Shown piece after piece: positions 9,275 through 18,453 of a stretch of DNA of 64,000 bases. The translations under genes were made by a program, and so were the position numbers. Positions within the stretch are counted from its first letter, which is position 1; every line of letters starts with the position of its first letter. The stretch comes from Marinobacterium lacunae (GTDB lineage: Bacteria; Pseudomonadota; Gammaproteobacteria; Pseudomonadales; Balneatricaceae): assembly GCF_000705555.1 (NCBI RefSeq), contig NZ_JMQN01000059.1:62001-126000 (forward strand). Direction: 5' to 3'. The notes beneath the pieces were generated by a model. The model saw only the letters and a program-made list of their open reading frames with translations. It searched no databases and was not told where the DNA came from.

Positions 9275-9807
9275 AGGCTTGAGAGTGCCTCGATAACCGC
9301 TCTGAATGCGCGAAGGTGATCCTCCATCCGCTTGGGGTCGCCTTCGACGCGCAGCAGTGAGCCGCCGCTTTCTGCAATTGCCCCCACCATCATCAGGTTA
9401 TCGCTCATGCCGAAGGCTTCGATGTGCTGGTCGTCGTGATCCCAGCCGGGCTCGGCGTGCTCGACTCTGTCACCATAGTCCCGGGTGTCGAGGGTATACC
9501 CCCAAACAGGCTTGCCTTGCGCGCGCATGTAGCCCATTTCGAACGCAGTTCCGCCATCAATGCCGGGCCCGCGAAACGGCGTCATGTTGGCGACGATGAG
9601 GTCGCATCGATTCATCAGGTCGATATCGGCGTTGTAGATCGCGACACCGGATTGGAAAGGACTCAGTCCGGTCAAATCCACATTGCTGTCCAGCGGGAAT
9701 AACCCCTCGAACCCGAACTCGGCGCATATATCGGCTTTCGCCTGTCCCAGCGCCTTGGCGTCGCGGCGGAACACATCGGGGCCTGCCAGATAGATCTTGC
9801 GCATCAT
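9271..9807 (-). CDS. nucleoside 2-deoxyribosyltransferase-like protein
   Basis: 178 residues of the nucleoside 2-deoxyribosyltransferase superfamily. MRKIYLAGPDVF gives the nucleotide-binding start, NADIDLMNRCDLIVANMTPF the catalytic segment, and GIDGGTAFEMGYMRAQGKPVWGYT the family active-site block. Such enzymes move deoxyribose between bases or hydrolyse deoxynucleosides. The first ATG overlaps the stop of the RutR-like gene, so regulator and enzyme are co-translated. Whether it transfers or hydrolyses cannot be told from sequence. Confidence 0.85.
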   Translation of the reverse strand: MMRKIYLAGPDVFRRDAKALGQAKADICAEFGFEGLFPLDSNVDLTGLSPFQSGVAIYNADIDLMNRCDLIVANMTPFRGPGIDGGTAFEMGYMRAQGKPVWGYTLDTRDYGDRVEHAEPGWDHDDQHIEAFGMSDNLMMVGAIAESGGSLLRVEGDPKRMEDHLRAFRAVIEALSSL

Positions 9808-10454
9808 CTTGAGATTCCGCAGCCCTTGAGAATGATATGGGTGAGGGTGGCGGTCGCGTTGAGGTAGTCCTGCTCGTCAAGCTCGTCCTTGCCCAGTGCC
9901 GCCTTGATCTGTACCGCGAAGTCCGCGTAATGCTGGGTTGAAGACCACAACAGGAAGATGAGGTGCTCTGGTGTAACTTCCGGGTCTATTTTGCCCTGTG
10001 ACACCCATGCACCGAATACGTCAGTCCGTCCTCTAAACCACTGGGCGTAGTCTTCGCGGAAATACTCTTTCATGTTGGGCGCGCCATTGACCAGCTCGGC
10101 GGCAAAGATTCTGGAGGCGAGGGGGTTTTCGACAGAGAAGCACACCTTACGCGCGATGTAGCGTGAAAGCACCTCGCCGGGATCATCCTCTGGCGTGATC
10201 GCGTTCAACGTACTGTCCCACAGGGCGATGATGTCACTGATCACCGCCATGTAGAGGCCCAGTTTGTTCTTGAAGTAGTAATGGATATTCGCCTTGGGTA
10301 GGCCCGCGCGCTGAGCGATATCGTTCATGCTGGCCCCTTTATATCCCGAGGACGCAAATTCGATCTCTGCCGCACGCAGAATGATCGACTCATTTTTCTG
10401 TCGAATGCGACCGGCCGGTCGGGTGCTAGTTTCAGCATCGATTTTGAACAGCAT
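9804..10454 (-). CDS. TetR-family regulator, RutR-like
   Basis: 216-residue TetR repressor. The N-terminal helix-turn-helix reads ASMNDIAQRAGLPKANIHYYFKNK. The C-terminal ligand domain has RutR-type features (ENPLASRIFAAELVNGAP and FLLWSSTQHYADFAVQI). RutR binds uracil or thymine in enterobacteria; here the setting suggests a purine or pyrimidine effector. The start at 10454 has GGAGCGAG upstream; a longer in-frame start at 10517 lacks this. It probably binds the three palindromes at 444, 473 and 12075. Confidence 0.85.
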   Translation of the reverse strand: MLFKIDAETSTRPAGRIRQKNESIILRAAEIEFASSGYKGASMNDIAQRAGLPKANIHYYFKNKLGLYMAVISDIIALWDSTLNAITPEDDPGEVLSRYIARKVCFSVENPLASRIFAAELVNGAPNMKEYFREDYAQWFRGRTDVFGAWVSQGKIDPEVTPEHLIFLLWSSTQHYADFAVQIKAALGKDELDEQDYLNATATLTHIILKGCGISR

Positions 10455-10580
10455 TTGATACTCGCTCCGGATAACCCATCTAGCAAAAAGACGACGAACG
10501 CCTTTGCAGGCGTTCACTTATTGACTGTGGGGCATTATACGCAAAATGGCCACCCGGAGATGACCGTTTTGGTTATGAGC

Positions 10581-11960
10581 TTATGCCTCTTTATGATGGG
10601 TTGAATAAGACTCTGACGCTTTGGCGTCCTTGGGTTCTGGCAGCAGCAGAGTCAGCAGTATCGCGGCAATGCCGCCACTGGTGATGGGTGAGCCAAAAAT
10701 GTTTTGCACAAGCTTGGGCATCTGGGCCAGTGGCTCCGGCGCGAGAATAACGCCAAGGCCAATCCCAAAGGAGACTGCCATAATCAGCATTTTACGACGA
10801 TCAAGCTGCTCAGTTGCCAGAATCTTGACCCCGGCCGCGGCAACCGTGCCGAACATCACCAGCGTGGCGCCGCCCAGTACGGGTTTCGGGATCTGCTGCA
10901 GAACCGCGCCGATAATCGGGAAGAGGCCAAGAATCACCAGAATGGCGCCAATGTAATACCCGACATGGCGGCTGGCCACGCCAGTTAGCTGGATGACACC
11001 GTTGTTCTGACTGAAGGTGGTGTTGGGAAAGGTGTTGAATACGGCGGCAAGAGCCGAGTTGAAGCCATCACCCAGAACGCCGCCCCTGATGCGGGCGATA
11101 TAGATTGGCCCTTTTACCGGCTCTCTTGAAATCATCGAGTTGGCGGTCAGGTCGCCCGTCGATTCTATCGCGGTGATCAGGTAGATAAGCGCGATCGGCA
11201 GGAAAGCGCCCCAATCGAAATCAAAACCGTACTTGAACGGTAGCGGAAAAGTCATCCACGGGGCGCTTATGCCGGCAAAGCTGACCTTACCCAGCAGGAA
11301 TGCCGCTACAAAGCCAACGCCGAGCCCCGCGATAATGGAAGAAAGACGCACCCAGGGATTGGCTGAGCGGTTCAGCACAATAATGGTGAGCAGTACGCCA
11401 AACCCAAGCAGCAGGTTGATACCGCTACCGAAATCGGGCGCGTTGAAGCCACCGGCGAGGTCAGTCATCCCCACCTTGATCAGACTGATGCCAATAATGG
11501 TGATCACGATGCCGGTGACCAGTGGGGTTATGACCCGCTGAAGCTTGTGAATGAACTGACTCAAGAACATCTCAACGAACGCGCCCAGAAAGCAGACACC
11601 GAAGATAAGCGACAATATCTCCTCGGGTCCGCCGCCTTTGGCTTTGGCGATGAAGCCGGCTGCCAGCACCGAGCTTAGAAACGCAAAGCTAGTGCCCTGA
11701 ACGCAGATCATCCCCGCCCCTACCCCAAAGGGCTTACGCGCCTGTATAAGCGTCCCGACCCCGGACACCACTAGCGACATGCTGATGAGGTAGGGCACTT
11801 CGTCACCAAGCCCCAGTACACCGCCGATAATCAGTGTTGGGGTAATGATGCCGACAAAGCTTGCGAGGACGTGCTGGAGCGCCGCGAACAGTGATTCTGT
11901 AAACCCGGGGCGAGACTCTAACGGGTAGAGCAGCTCTGAGTTAGTGGGATTGTCGGACAT
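10581..11960 (-). CDS. NCS2-family purine (urate/xanthine) permease
   Basis: 459-residue nucleobase-cation symporter of the NAT/NCS2 family with about 12-14 hydrophobic segments. The family signature is seen in SQNNGVIQLTGVASR, and TAIESTGDLTANSMIS covers the TM8 acidic substrate residue. These sequences resemble the UacT/XanQ branch, so urate or xanthine is the likely substrate. Its promoter region holds a perfect operator palindrome 115 bp upstream of the start, which ties it to the purine operon. Confidence 0.9.
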   Translation of the reverse strand: MSDNPTNSELLYPLESRPGFTESLFAALQHVLASFVGIITPTLIIGGVLGLGDEVPYLISMSLVVSGVGTLIQARKPFGVGAGMICVQGTSFAFLSSVLAAGFIAKAKGGGPEEILSLIFGVCFLGAFVEMFLSQFIHKLQRVITPLVTGIVITIIGISLIKVGMTDLAGGFNAPDFGSGINLLLGFGVLLTIIVLNRSANPWVRLSSIIAGLGVGFVAAFLLGKVSFAGISAPWMTFPLPFKYGFDFDWGAFLPIALIYLITAIESTGDLTANSMISREPVKGPIYIARIRGGVLGDGFNSALAAVFNTFPNTTFSQNNGVIQLTGVASRHVGYYIGAILVILGLFPIIGAVLQQIPKPVLGGATLVMFGTVAAAGVKILATEQLDRRKMLIMAVSFGIGLGVILAPEPLAQMPKLVQNIFGSPITSGGIAAILLTLLLPEPKDAKASESYSTHHKEA

Positions 11961-12074
11961 TACCTTTCTCCTGTAGGTGCGTGCACTGTTAAGTAAATAT
12001 CAAATCCGGACAGAGTGGACATGAAAAGTCAGCAGCGTCCGCGATTGAGATAACGCCCTTTGGGAAGCAATAAT

Positions 12075-12090
12075 CTGACCAATTGGTCAG
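12075..12090. promoter_or_regulatory. perfect 16-bp RutR-type operator palindrome
   Basis: CTGACCAATTGGTCAG is a perfect palindrome lying between the leftward permease (start 11960) and rightward rmuC (start 12412). It matches the two copies at 444-457 and 473-486. The eight bases GCAATAAY preceding it are also shared with the 444 copy. The rest of 11961-12411 is AT-rich leader DNA in which I see no gene. Confidence 0.75.
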
Positions 12091-12411
12091 CTTGGGGTTT
12101 TTGGCATCATTAATTCATTTTAAAACAAAAGGATATCGGCTTTTTGTAAAGCTGTATGTCGCCGGTTTGGCGAGGTGAGTGTTAGGCCTTGGGGCGTAAT
12201 TCAGAAACAGGCGCCCCGTTTTGGCGCATTAATGTCAAGCTGACCGAGCGCGAAGGTATTAAAAATACATAGTACGTATAAAGTAATATTTTGGATTTCG
12301 GGTATCAGGCTGCCCCTGCTTGAAGCGCTCGGATCATGATCCGAGGTGTTGTTGTTGCTCTATCTGCACTATGATTTGCGCCTTGTTGTGCCAAATCGTG
12401 GATACAGATGA

Positions 12412-14007
12412 ATGACGAACGACACCCTTTTGCTGCTGGCGATAGCGCTCCCTCTATCCTTTCTGTCTGCCTGGGGGCTTGCAAGTCTCCGAGCGCAACG
12501 CGCACTTAATACCGAAACCGCCCGCGCAGATGCAGCGATTACAGAGGCTGCCCGATCTCAGCAGGAGACCTCCTTGTTGCGCGATCAATTCGAAAAGGCG
12601 CGTTCGGAGCTTTCTACAATCGCCATCGAGAAGCAGAGGCTTGAAACGCGCCTTGAGCATATCGAAGAGCAGGGCGCCGAGATACGTAGCCAGTATATGC
12701 AGCAGCGAGAGCGTATCGAACAGCAAGCTGCAGAGCTTCAGCAGAGTCGCTCGGAACTTGCCGCCGCTGTCGAGCGTCGTGACCAGCTTAATGAGCGACT
12801 GGCTGAGCGTCAGCAACGGCTCCAGCATACCGAGCAACTGCTCGACAGTCTGCGTAATGAGCATTTTGAGCTTGAGTCTGCACATACAGAGTTGCGCACC
12901 ACGCTGGCGCAAAAGCAGGAGCATTTCGAAGCGCAGATGCGCCAGCTTGAGCAGAGTCGCGAACTACTGAAGAAAGAGTTTGAGGTGCTCGCCGGTGAAA
13001 TCCTGGAGCGCAAAGGCAAGGCGTTCACCGAACTGAACCAGACAAGCCTGAGCGCGCTTCTTAATCCAATTCATAGTGAAATGAAGGGGTTCAAGGAGAA
13101 AGTTGAACGTATACATGAGCAGGAAACGGCACAACGAATCCAGCTCAAGACAGAGCTGGAAAACCTGCAGAAGCTCAACCGCGATATAACCGATCAGGCA
13201 CACAAGCTCACCACGGCGCTGCAGGGGCAGAAAAAAATGCAGGGCAACTGGGGTGAGCTGATGCTCGAAAACGTGCTGGAAAAGTCGGGTCTGCGCCCGG
13301 GCGATGACTACCAGCGCGAGATGAGCATAACCACCGAAGAGGGGCGCCAGCGTCCGGATGCGGTGATATTCCTGCCGCAGCAAAAACATCTGATTATCGA
13401 TGCCAAGACGTCACTCATGGCGTATACGCGCTATGTGAATGCCGAGGATGAAAGCGAACGCATGGCGGCGCTGGCTGACCATACGCAGGCTGTGCGTGAT
13501 CGCATCAACGAGCTTGCCGATCGGGACTACTATCGACTCCCCGGCCTTAATTCGCCCGAGATCGTGATTATGTTTATCCCGATCGAGTCCGCCTATGTCG
13601 AGGCGCTGAAATACGACGACACGCTGTATCAGCGGGCGATTGAGCGCCATGTGCTGGTGGCGACACCGACCACCTTGCTGACCAGCCTCAATATCGTCAG
13701 ACAGCTATGGCGCTTTGAGGATCAGAGCAAGCACACGGCCGAGCTGGCCGACCGCGCCGACAAGTTCTATCGCAAACTCAATGCCTTCCTCACCAGCATG
13801 CTGGATGTGGGCAAGAAACTTGATTTGGCGCGTGGCAGCTACGACAAGGCGCTAGGTCAGCTGGCCGATGGGCGGGGCAACCTGATCAAGCAGGCGGCCG
13901 AGTTCAAGGATCTGGGCGTGGCTGTACAGAAAGAGCTACCCCCTGAGCTTGTTGAGCGGGCCCAGCTGGAGCTGGATCGAAACTCCACGACTCTTGAGCA
14001 GCCCTGA
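12412..14007 (+). CDS. rmuC: DNA recombination protein RmuC homologue
   Basis: 531 residues. An N-terminal membrane anchor (LLLLAIALPLSFLSAWGLASL) is followed by a long coiled coil to about residue 200, rich in Glu, Gln and Arg. The RmuC domain then has QGNWGELMLENVLEKSGL and PDAVIFLPQQKHLIIDAK, the last being a PD-(D/E)xK-like nuclease core. RmuC limits rearrangements at inverted repeats in E. coli. It is followed after 45 nt by a hypothetical gene. Confidence 0.93.
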   Translation: MTNDTLLLLAIALPLSFLSAWGLASLRAQRALNTETARADAAITEAARSQQETSLLRDQFEKARSELSTIAIEKQRLETRLEHIEEQGAEIRSQYMQQRERIEQQAAELQQSRSELAAAVERRDQLNERLAERQQRLQHTEQLLDSLRNEHFELESAHTELRTTLAQKQEHFEAQMRQLEQSRELLKKEFEVLAGEILERKGKAFTELNQTSLSALLNPIHSEMKGFKEKVERIHEQETAQRIQLKTELENLQKLNRDITDQAHKLTTALQGQKKMQGNWGELMLENVLEKSGLRPGDDYQREMSITTEEGRQRPDAVIFLPQQKHLIIDAKTSLMAYTRYVNAEDESERMAALADHTQAVRDRINELADRDYYRLPGLNSPEIVIMFIPIESAYVEALKYDDTLYQRAIERHVLVATPTTLLTSLNIVRQLWRFEDQSKHTAELADRADKFYRKLNAFLTSMLDVGKKLDLARGSYDKALGQLADGRGNLIKQAAEFKDLGVAVQKELPPELVERAQLELDRNSTTLEQP

Positions 14008-14052
14008 TACAGGGCCGCCGACTTTTGCGGATAAAGGATTAAGACTGTTGTT

Positions 14053-14556
14053 ATGGTGAATATCGGTGCGTTTACCTTTCAGTTCGACCGAATGGAGGAT
14101 CGCATCCGCCTGGTCGGCAATCTGGATAATGGCCAGCCTCGAATTGATTTCTGGATCACCCGTCGTCTGGCCAAACTGTTGCTCGACGCGGGCGATCAGC
14201 TTGTCCAGAAAACCTCACGCCGCGTGAGCGAAAGCCCGGCGGAGTTTAAAGGCGCAACGGCCCAGTTCGAGCATGAGCAGGCCAAGGCCGCGATGCAGGC
14301 GAGCAATCAGGCGATCCCGAGCGATGGCACAACACCGGAACTGCTGCATCGGGTCGATTTTAGCTTCAAGGATGGGCGCTACCGGCTGCGTTTTTACAGC
14401 CAAGATGCGCCGGATGAGATTGAGGCTGTCAGCGTACTGACCTATCCCGAGCTGCATCAGGTGCTGCACCTGATCCATGTGGGCTGCGAAGCGCTGGAGT
14501 GGGGTGTTTCAGAGCCATTTTCGCTATTCGCAGCCGACCCATCCCGCTTGCAGTGA
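14053..14556 (+). CDS. conserved hypothetical protein downstream of rmuC
   Basis: 167 residues beginning MVNIGAFTFQFDRMEDRIRL. It has alternating hydrophobic/charged residues, no signal peptide and no membrane segment. The middle (residues 55-85) is Gln/Ala/Glu-rich and probably helical. The C-terminal half contains VLTYPELHQVLHLIHVGCEALEWG. I do not recognise the family. It ends 5 nt from the oppositely oriented CofD-like gene. Confidence 0.75.
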   Translation: MVNIGAFTFQFDRMEDRIRLVGNLDNGQPRIDFWITRRLAKLLLDAGDQLVQKTSRRVSESPAEFKGATAQFEHEQAKAAMQASNQAIPSDGTTPELLHRVDFSFKDGRYRLRFYSQDAPDEIEAVSVLTYPELHQVLHLIHVGCEALEWGVSEPFSLFAADPSRLQ

Positions 14557-14561
14557 TGGAG

Positions 14562-15755
14562 TTAGCTAAGGGATAGCAGCGTGGTGACCAGACGCTCGTT
14601 ATCGTACCGGCCCTCTTTGGTTCTATCGATAAAGCGCAGGTCGATCACCTGAATACCTAACGAATCGAACAGCCGGTAGGGTATGCCGCCGGGGTAGTGG
14701 CCACATTTGCTGTCGATCAGAACAAAGTTAAGCAGATCGCTTACTTTCAGCCCGCCGGCTTCATCCCGTTTCAGGTAATCGAGCAGGGTGGTGATGCAAT
14801 CCTCCAGCGTCATGCCCAATTGCTCCGGGTCGCTACCCTGATTGGGTATGTACACTTTCGGGCAATCGTTGCGGGCGATCGATCGCCCGACACCTTCCGG
14901 CAGCAGATTAGCGATAAGGCTTGAATAGAAGCTGCCCTGCGGATAGCAGATAAGGTCGGCCTGCTGGATCAGCTTGCGGTTGCGCTTGCGCACCTGTGTG
15001 GTGGCATCGACTGGCTCCGCAAGTGACTCGCACAGGCTCAGCGATACGATGGGCGAGGTCAGGGGCGGGGCCTCTTTCCCGGTGATCAGATGCTGGCCGA
15101 CCACTGTCGTGCCATCGGCCAACTGTGCCCTCAGGTGAAGGTCGTCGTTGACGATGGCGCGCACCGTGCCCTGAACGTTGACCAGTTTAGAGAACAGGAA
15201 AAGGATCGGCTCAAGATCCCGGTGGTTATTGATGTAGCCACCGGCCAGGATCAGGTTGCCGATACTGGCCCCTGACAGGTCGAAATCCCGCGGCATTGCT
15301 TCAAGGAAGAACCCGAGGTGGTTGCAGATCAGGCGGCGCATGGGGTTTACGATGGCGGCGACCAGCGGGTCTTTGCCCGTTGCCATGGCGTGCAGTCGCT
15401 CACGCAACACCGTGTTTGGCTGATTGCCGGGCAGGCGGTAGGTAAACAGCTCGAACACCTCAGGGTGGCCGAGTACGCTCTCGTCCGCCAGCGCCATCAG
15501 TCGGCTGCGAAGATCGCCAATCGCCGGCATACCGAATGCGTCGCGAAGCTTTGCCGAACTGCCGCCGGAATCGAACGGCGTGACCAGATGGATTGAGTTA
15601 TGCGTGTAGTTCTTCAGTGTGCGCGAGAGACCCGTAAGGGCTGATCCGCCGCTGAAAAACAGAATGCGTGGGCCAAGCTCAGGTATCTTCCGATAGCGGC
15701 TTACAGCAAGAGTGTCTGGGATCGTAAGACTCCGGGTTACACGTACTCTCGCCAT
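14562..15755 (-). CDS. GAK-system CofD-like protein
   Basis: 397-residue member of the CofD/YvcK fold, whose best-known members transfer phospho-lactyl groups or bind UDP-sugars. The nucleotide-binding start ILFFSGGSALTGLSR is at about residue 31. It is followed by TPFDSGGSSAKLRDAFGMPAIGDLRSRL, the diagnostic CofD block, and later QADLICYPQGSFYSSLIANLLPEGVGR. It is divergent from the other GAK genes across 174 bp. Its substrate is unknown, and I use the GAK name from memory of published family models. Confidence 0.88.
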   Translation of the reverse strand: MARVRVTRSLTIPDTLAVSRYRKIPELGPRILFFSGGSALTGLSRTLKNYTHNSIHLVTPFDSGGSSAKLRDAFGMPAIGDLRSRLMALADESVLGHPEVFELFTYRLPGNQPNTVLRERLHAMATGKDPLVAAIVNPMRRLICNHLGFFLEAMPRDFDLSGASIGNLILAGGYINNHRDLEPILFLFSKLVNVQGTVRAIVNDDLHLRAQLADGTTVVGQHLITGKEAPPLTSPIVSLSLCESLAEPVDATTQVRKRNRKLIQQADLICYPQGSFYSSLIANLLPEGVGRSIARNDCPKVYIPNQGSDPEQLGMTLEDCITTLLDYLKRDEAGGLKVSDLLNFVLIDSKCGHYPGGIPYRLFDSLGIQVIDLRFIDRTKEGRYDNERLVTTLLSLS

Positions 15756-15929
15756 TGGGGCATTCCTGCTATCAAGTCCTGAATATGGGAAAGTCTACTG
15801 AGAAAAGGTCTTTCTGTACAAGGAGTTAAATGCAGCGCTCGGTCTCATGCTGTCACAATAGTGCAATGTTGAATGCCGCACGTTTACGGTACCCTGTGAT
15901 CATCAGGAACAAAGGCGGTATGAACGGAG

Positions 15930-17570
15930 ATGATCAAATTACCCAAAGGCTTACAGGATAACCTGCATTTTCTTCGTGTCGAAGTGGATTCTCAGGTTGC
16001 CGGTCTCCAGGGGTATCTCAAGGCACCCAGTACTGTACTTGCGCGCAAGATTCAGGACCGCTCAGGCTATGCCTACAACCTGAAAACCCGCATCCAAAGC
16101 GACGTTATCGCCCGGCTAAGAAGTGGCAAGCGACACACGGGGCGCGATATCACGCTGCGCAGCGTTGAGTTTATCGCCATCGATCTGGAGCGCATAACCG
16201 AGATTTGTCGCAACTGCATCGAGCAGATGCAAACCATCGAGTGTTTCTCGCTTCTGGGCGCCTCACGCTATGCCTCGATGCTCAAACGGGTGCGCAAAGG
16301 TTTGTCGCAGTTGGAAGATGCGATGGCGGCGCCGGGCTCTAAAGCCGCTGTCGAGATTGGCCAGATCAACAACCGTTTGATGCGCGATTATGAGCACCAG
16401 CTACAAGGCTATGTGAGGGCGCTGAAACAGCACCCTGAACATACCGAAGATCTGACGCGCGCACTGTTTGTCGCCTACGAAATGAAGCAGATGGGCGCAG
16501 CCTTGCTGCACATTAGCGAATCCATCATCTCGGCCAACCTTGGACAGCCGGTCAGTTTCGAACGCTTCTTTTCGCTCAAGTCCATGATCAGCGATCTGGA
16601 TGCCGATGGCGATGATCTTCAGGTTGCATCCATTGCGCAAACCCGCTCGGGTAGCTCTATTTCAGGTATATCGAACGGTGATGATGCCGAAAACGGTTAT
16701 CTGGCGATATTCAAAGATGGTGAGAAGCGCAAGGTTAAAGAGGAGCGGGCGGGCGTCAATGCCTGGCATGAGATCTACCCGGGGCTGGCGCCGAAGATTC
16801 TCTCCTACGAAAAGCGGGGGCAGTCCGCCGCGCTGCTGATCGAGCACCTGCCGGGGTATACATTTGAACAGATCCTGCTGAACGAACCGGATACCCTGCT
16901 TGAACAGGCGCAGAAGCGTCTTGAGAAAACACTTAAATCGATCTGGCGTGAAACGCGGGTAAGCGAGCCTTCGCCGGCCTCGTTTATGCAGCAGCTTCAA
17001 AAGCGAATGGATGATGTATACCGAATCCACCCTGAGTTCGCACAAAGCGACAGCACGCTGTGCGGCGTTGACATCCCCTCATTCGACTCGCTTATCGCCC
17101 ACGCCCAGAAGCGGGAAAAGGGCTGGCCAGCACCGTTTTTGGTGTATTGTCATGGCGATTTTAACGTCGACAACATCATCTACGACCCTCTGGAGAAGCG
17201 GATCAACTTTATCGATCTGCACCGCTCGCGCTACATGGATTATGTGCAGGACGTATCGGTGTTCATGGTTTCAAACTACCGGCTTCAAATACTCGACGCC
17301 GACACCCGCAAGCGCCTGATGCGTGTCGCCCAGCACCTGTATGCCACGGCCAGGCGCTATGCTGTAAAACAGGGCGATGACACATTCGAGGTGCGTCTGG
17401 CGCTGGGGCTGGCGCGCTCGTTCGCAACCTCCACCCGTTTTATCCTTGATAAATCACTGGCTCGCCGCATGCAGATTCGTGCGCGTTATCTGCTTGAACT
17501 GGTATTAGCGGTGAAGCCGGGGCGCGAGAAGAAATTTCGTTTACCGATGAAGGAGATCTTCGTTGACTGA
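15930..17570 (+). CDS. PhoU-like / aminoglycoside-phosphotransferase-like kinase fusion
   Basis: 546 residues. Residues 1-220 form an all-helical part with PhoU-like wording (DNLHFLRVEVDSQV, KIQDRSGYAYNLKTRI). Residues 260-500 are an APH-type kinase: catalytic loop HGDFNVDN with His408, Asp410 and Asn415, and metal site INFIDLHRSRYMDYVQD. It should phosphorylate a small molecule or protein. AAAGGCGG precedes the ATG by about 11 nt. It opens the rightward GAK operon, and its stop overlaps the next start. Confidence 0.8.
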   Translation: MIKLPKGLQDNLHFLRVEVDSQVAGLQGYLKAPSTVLARKIQDRSGYAYNLKTRIQSDVIARLRSGKRHTGRDITLRSVEFIAIDLERITEICRNCIEQMQTIECFSLLGASRYASMLKRVRKGLSQLEDAMAAPGSKAAVEIGQINNRLMRDYEHQLQGYVRALKQHPEHTEDLTRALFVAYEMKQMGAALLHISESIISANLGQPVSFERFFSLKSMISDLDADGDDLQVASIAQTRSGSSISGISNGDDAENGYLAIFKDGEKRKVKEERAGVNAWHEIYPGLAPKILSYEKRGQSAALLIEHLPGYTFEQILLNEPDTLLEQAQKRLEKTLKSIWRETRVSEPSPASFMQQLQKRMDDVYRIHPEFAQSDSTLCGVDIPSFDSLIAHAQKREKGWPAPFLVYCHGDFNVDNIIYDPLEKRINFIDLHRSRYMDYVQDVSVFMVSNYRLQILDADTRKRLMRVAQHLYATARRYAVKQGDDTFEVRLALGLARSFATSTRFILDKSLARRMQIRARYLLELVLAVKPGREKKFRLPMKEIFVD

Positions 17571-18453
17571 TACCCGAATCGCCATCGTCGGCATTCCCGG
17601 CAAGTGGTCCACCGAGGTGCTGGCCGATGCGCTCGAGCAGCGCACCGGATACCGGCGCGTTATCGACATGGCCGATGTAGAGCTTGATCTTACCCATAAT
17701 CGGTTGCTGCATAAGGGTGATGATCTGTGCAAGCTGGATGGGCTCATCGTCAAGAAAATAAGCGCCGAGTACAGCCCCGGCACGCTTGATCGGCTCGAAA
17801 TGCTACGAACTGCCCAGTCGCGTGGTGTTCAGGTGTTTAGTGATCCTGAAAAGATGCTCCGCCTGATCGACCGGCTAAGCTGCACCGTAACCTTGCGCAA
17901 CGCGGGCATCCCTATGCCGGACACATGCGTAACTGAAAGCCCTGCGGCAGCACTGGCGGCAGTCAAACAGTACGGTGAAGCGGTATTCAAGCCGCTGTTT
18001 TCGAGCAAGGCGCGTGGCATGTGCGTGATCAGTGCCGAGCAGGATGACGCACGTATCGCCGCGTCAATTGAGCAGTTTCAGCGCAACAATCCGATGCTGT
18101 ATATCCAGCGCAAAGTGGAGCTATCCGGTCGTGATCTGGGCATGGTGTTTCTCGGGGGGGAATACCTGGGCACCTATGCGCGTGTGTCGCAAAGCAATAG
18201 CTGGAACACCACAATCAACAGTGGCGGGCGCTACGAGCCCTATACACCGGATGACGCACTCATTGATCTGGCACGGCGTGCGCAGGCGCCTTTTGGTCTG
18301 GACTTTACCACCGTCGATGTAGCCCTGACCGATACCGGCCCCATAGTGTTTGAGGTTTCGGCATTTGGCGGCTTCAAAGGTGCGCTGGAGGGCGCAGGTA
18401 TCGATGCAGCTGCCCTGTATACCGATTACGTTTTGAAAAAGTTGGGCCGATGA
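17563..18453 (+). CDS. GAK-system ATP-grasp ligase
   Basis: 296-residue ATP-grasp enzyme related to RimK-type glutamate ligases. The ATP-grasp lysine region is EAVFKPLFSSKARGM. The metal/ATP end reads DFTTVDVALTDTGPIVFEVSAFGGFKG, where Asp, Glu and a Ser replace the more usual E-x-N pattern. The start is TTG with AAGGAG seven bases upstream; it overlaps the kinase gene by 8 nt. The product is presumably an amide or peptide bond on an unknown acceptor. Confidence 0.88.
   Translation: MTDTRIAIVGIPGKWSTEVLADALEQRTGYRRVIDMADVELDLTHNRLLHKGDDLCKLDGLIVKKISAEYSPGTLDRLEMLRTAQSRGVQVFSDPEKMLRLIDRLSCTVTLRNAGIPMPDTCVTESPAAALAAVKQYGEAVFKPLFSSKARGMCVISAEQDDARIAASIEQFQRNNPMLYIQRKVELSGRDLGMVFLGGEYLGTYARVSQSNSWNTTINSGGRYEPYTPDDALIDLARRAQAPFGLDFTTVDVALTDTGPIVFEVSAFGGFKGALEGAGIDAAALYTDYVLKKLGR

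Noticed and set aside
15840-15880. Possible Pho box (CTGTCACAATAGTGCAATG) in front of the GAK operon
   Set aside because: Only the first half matches; the second half agrees at 4 of 7 positions, which is not enough.
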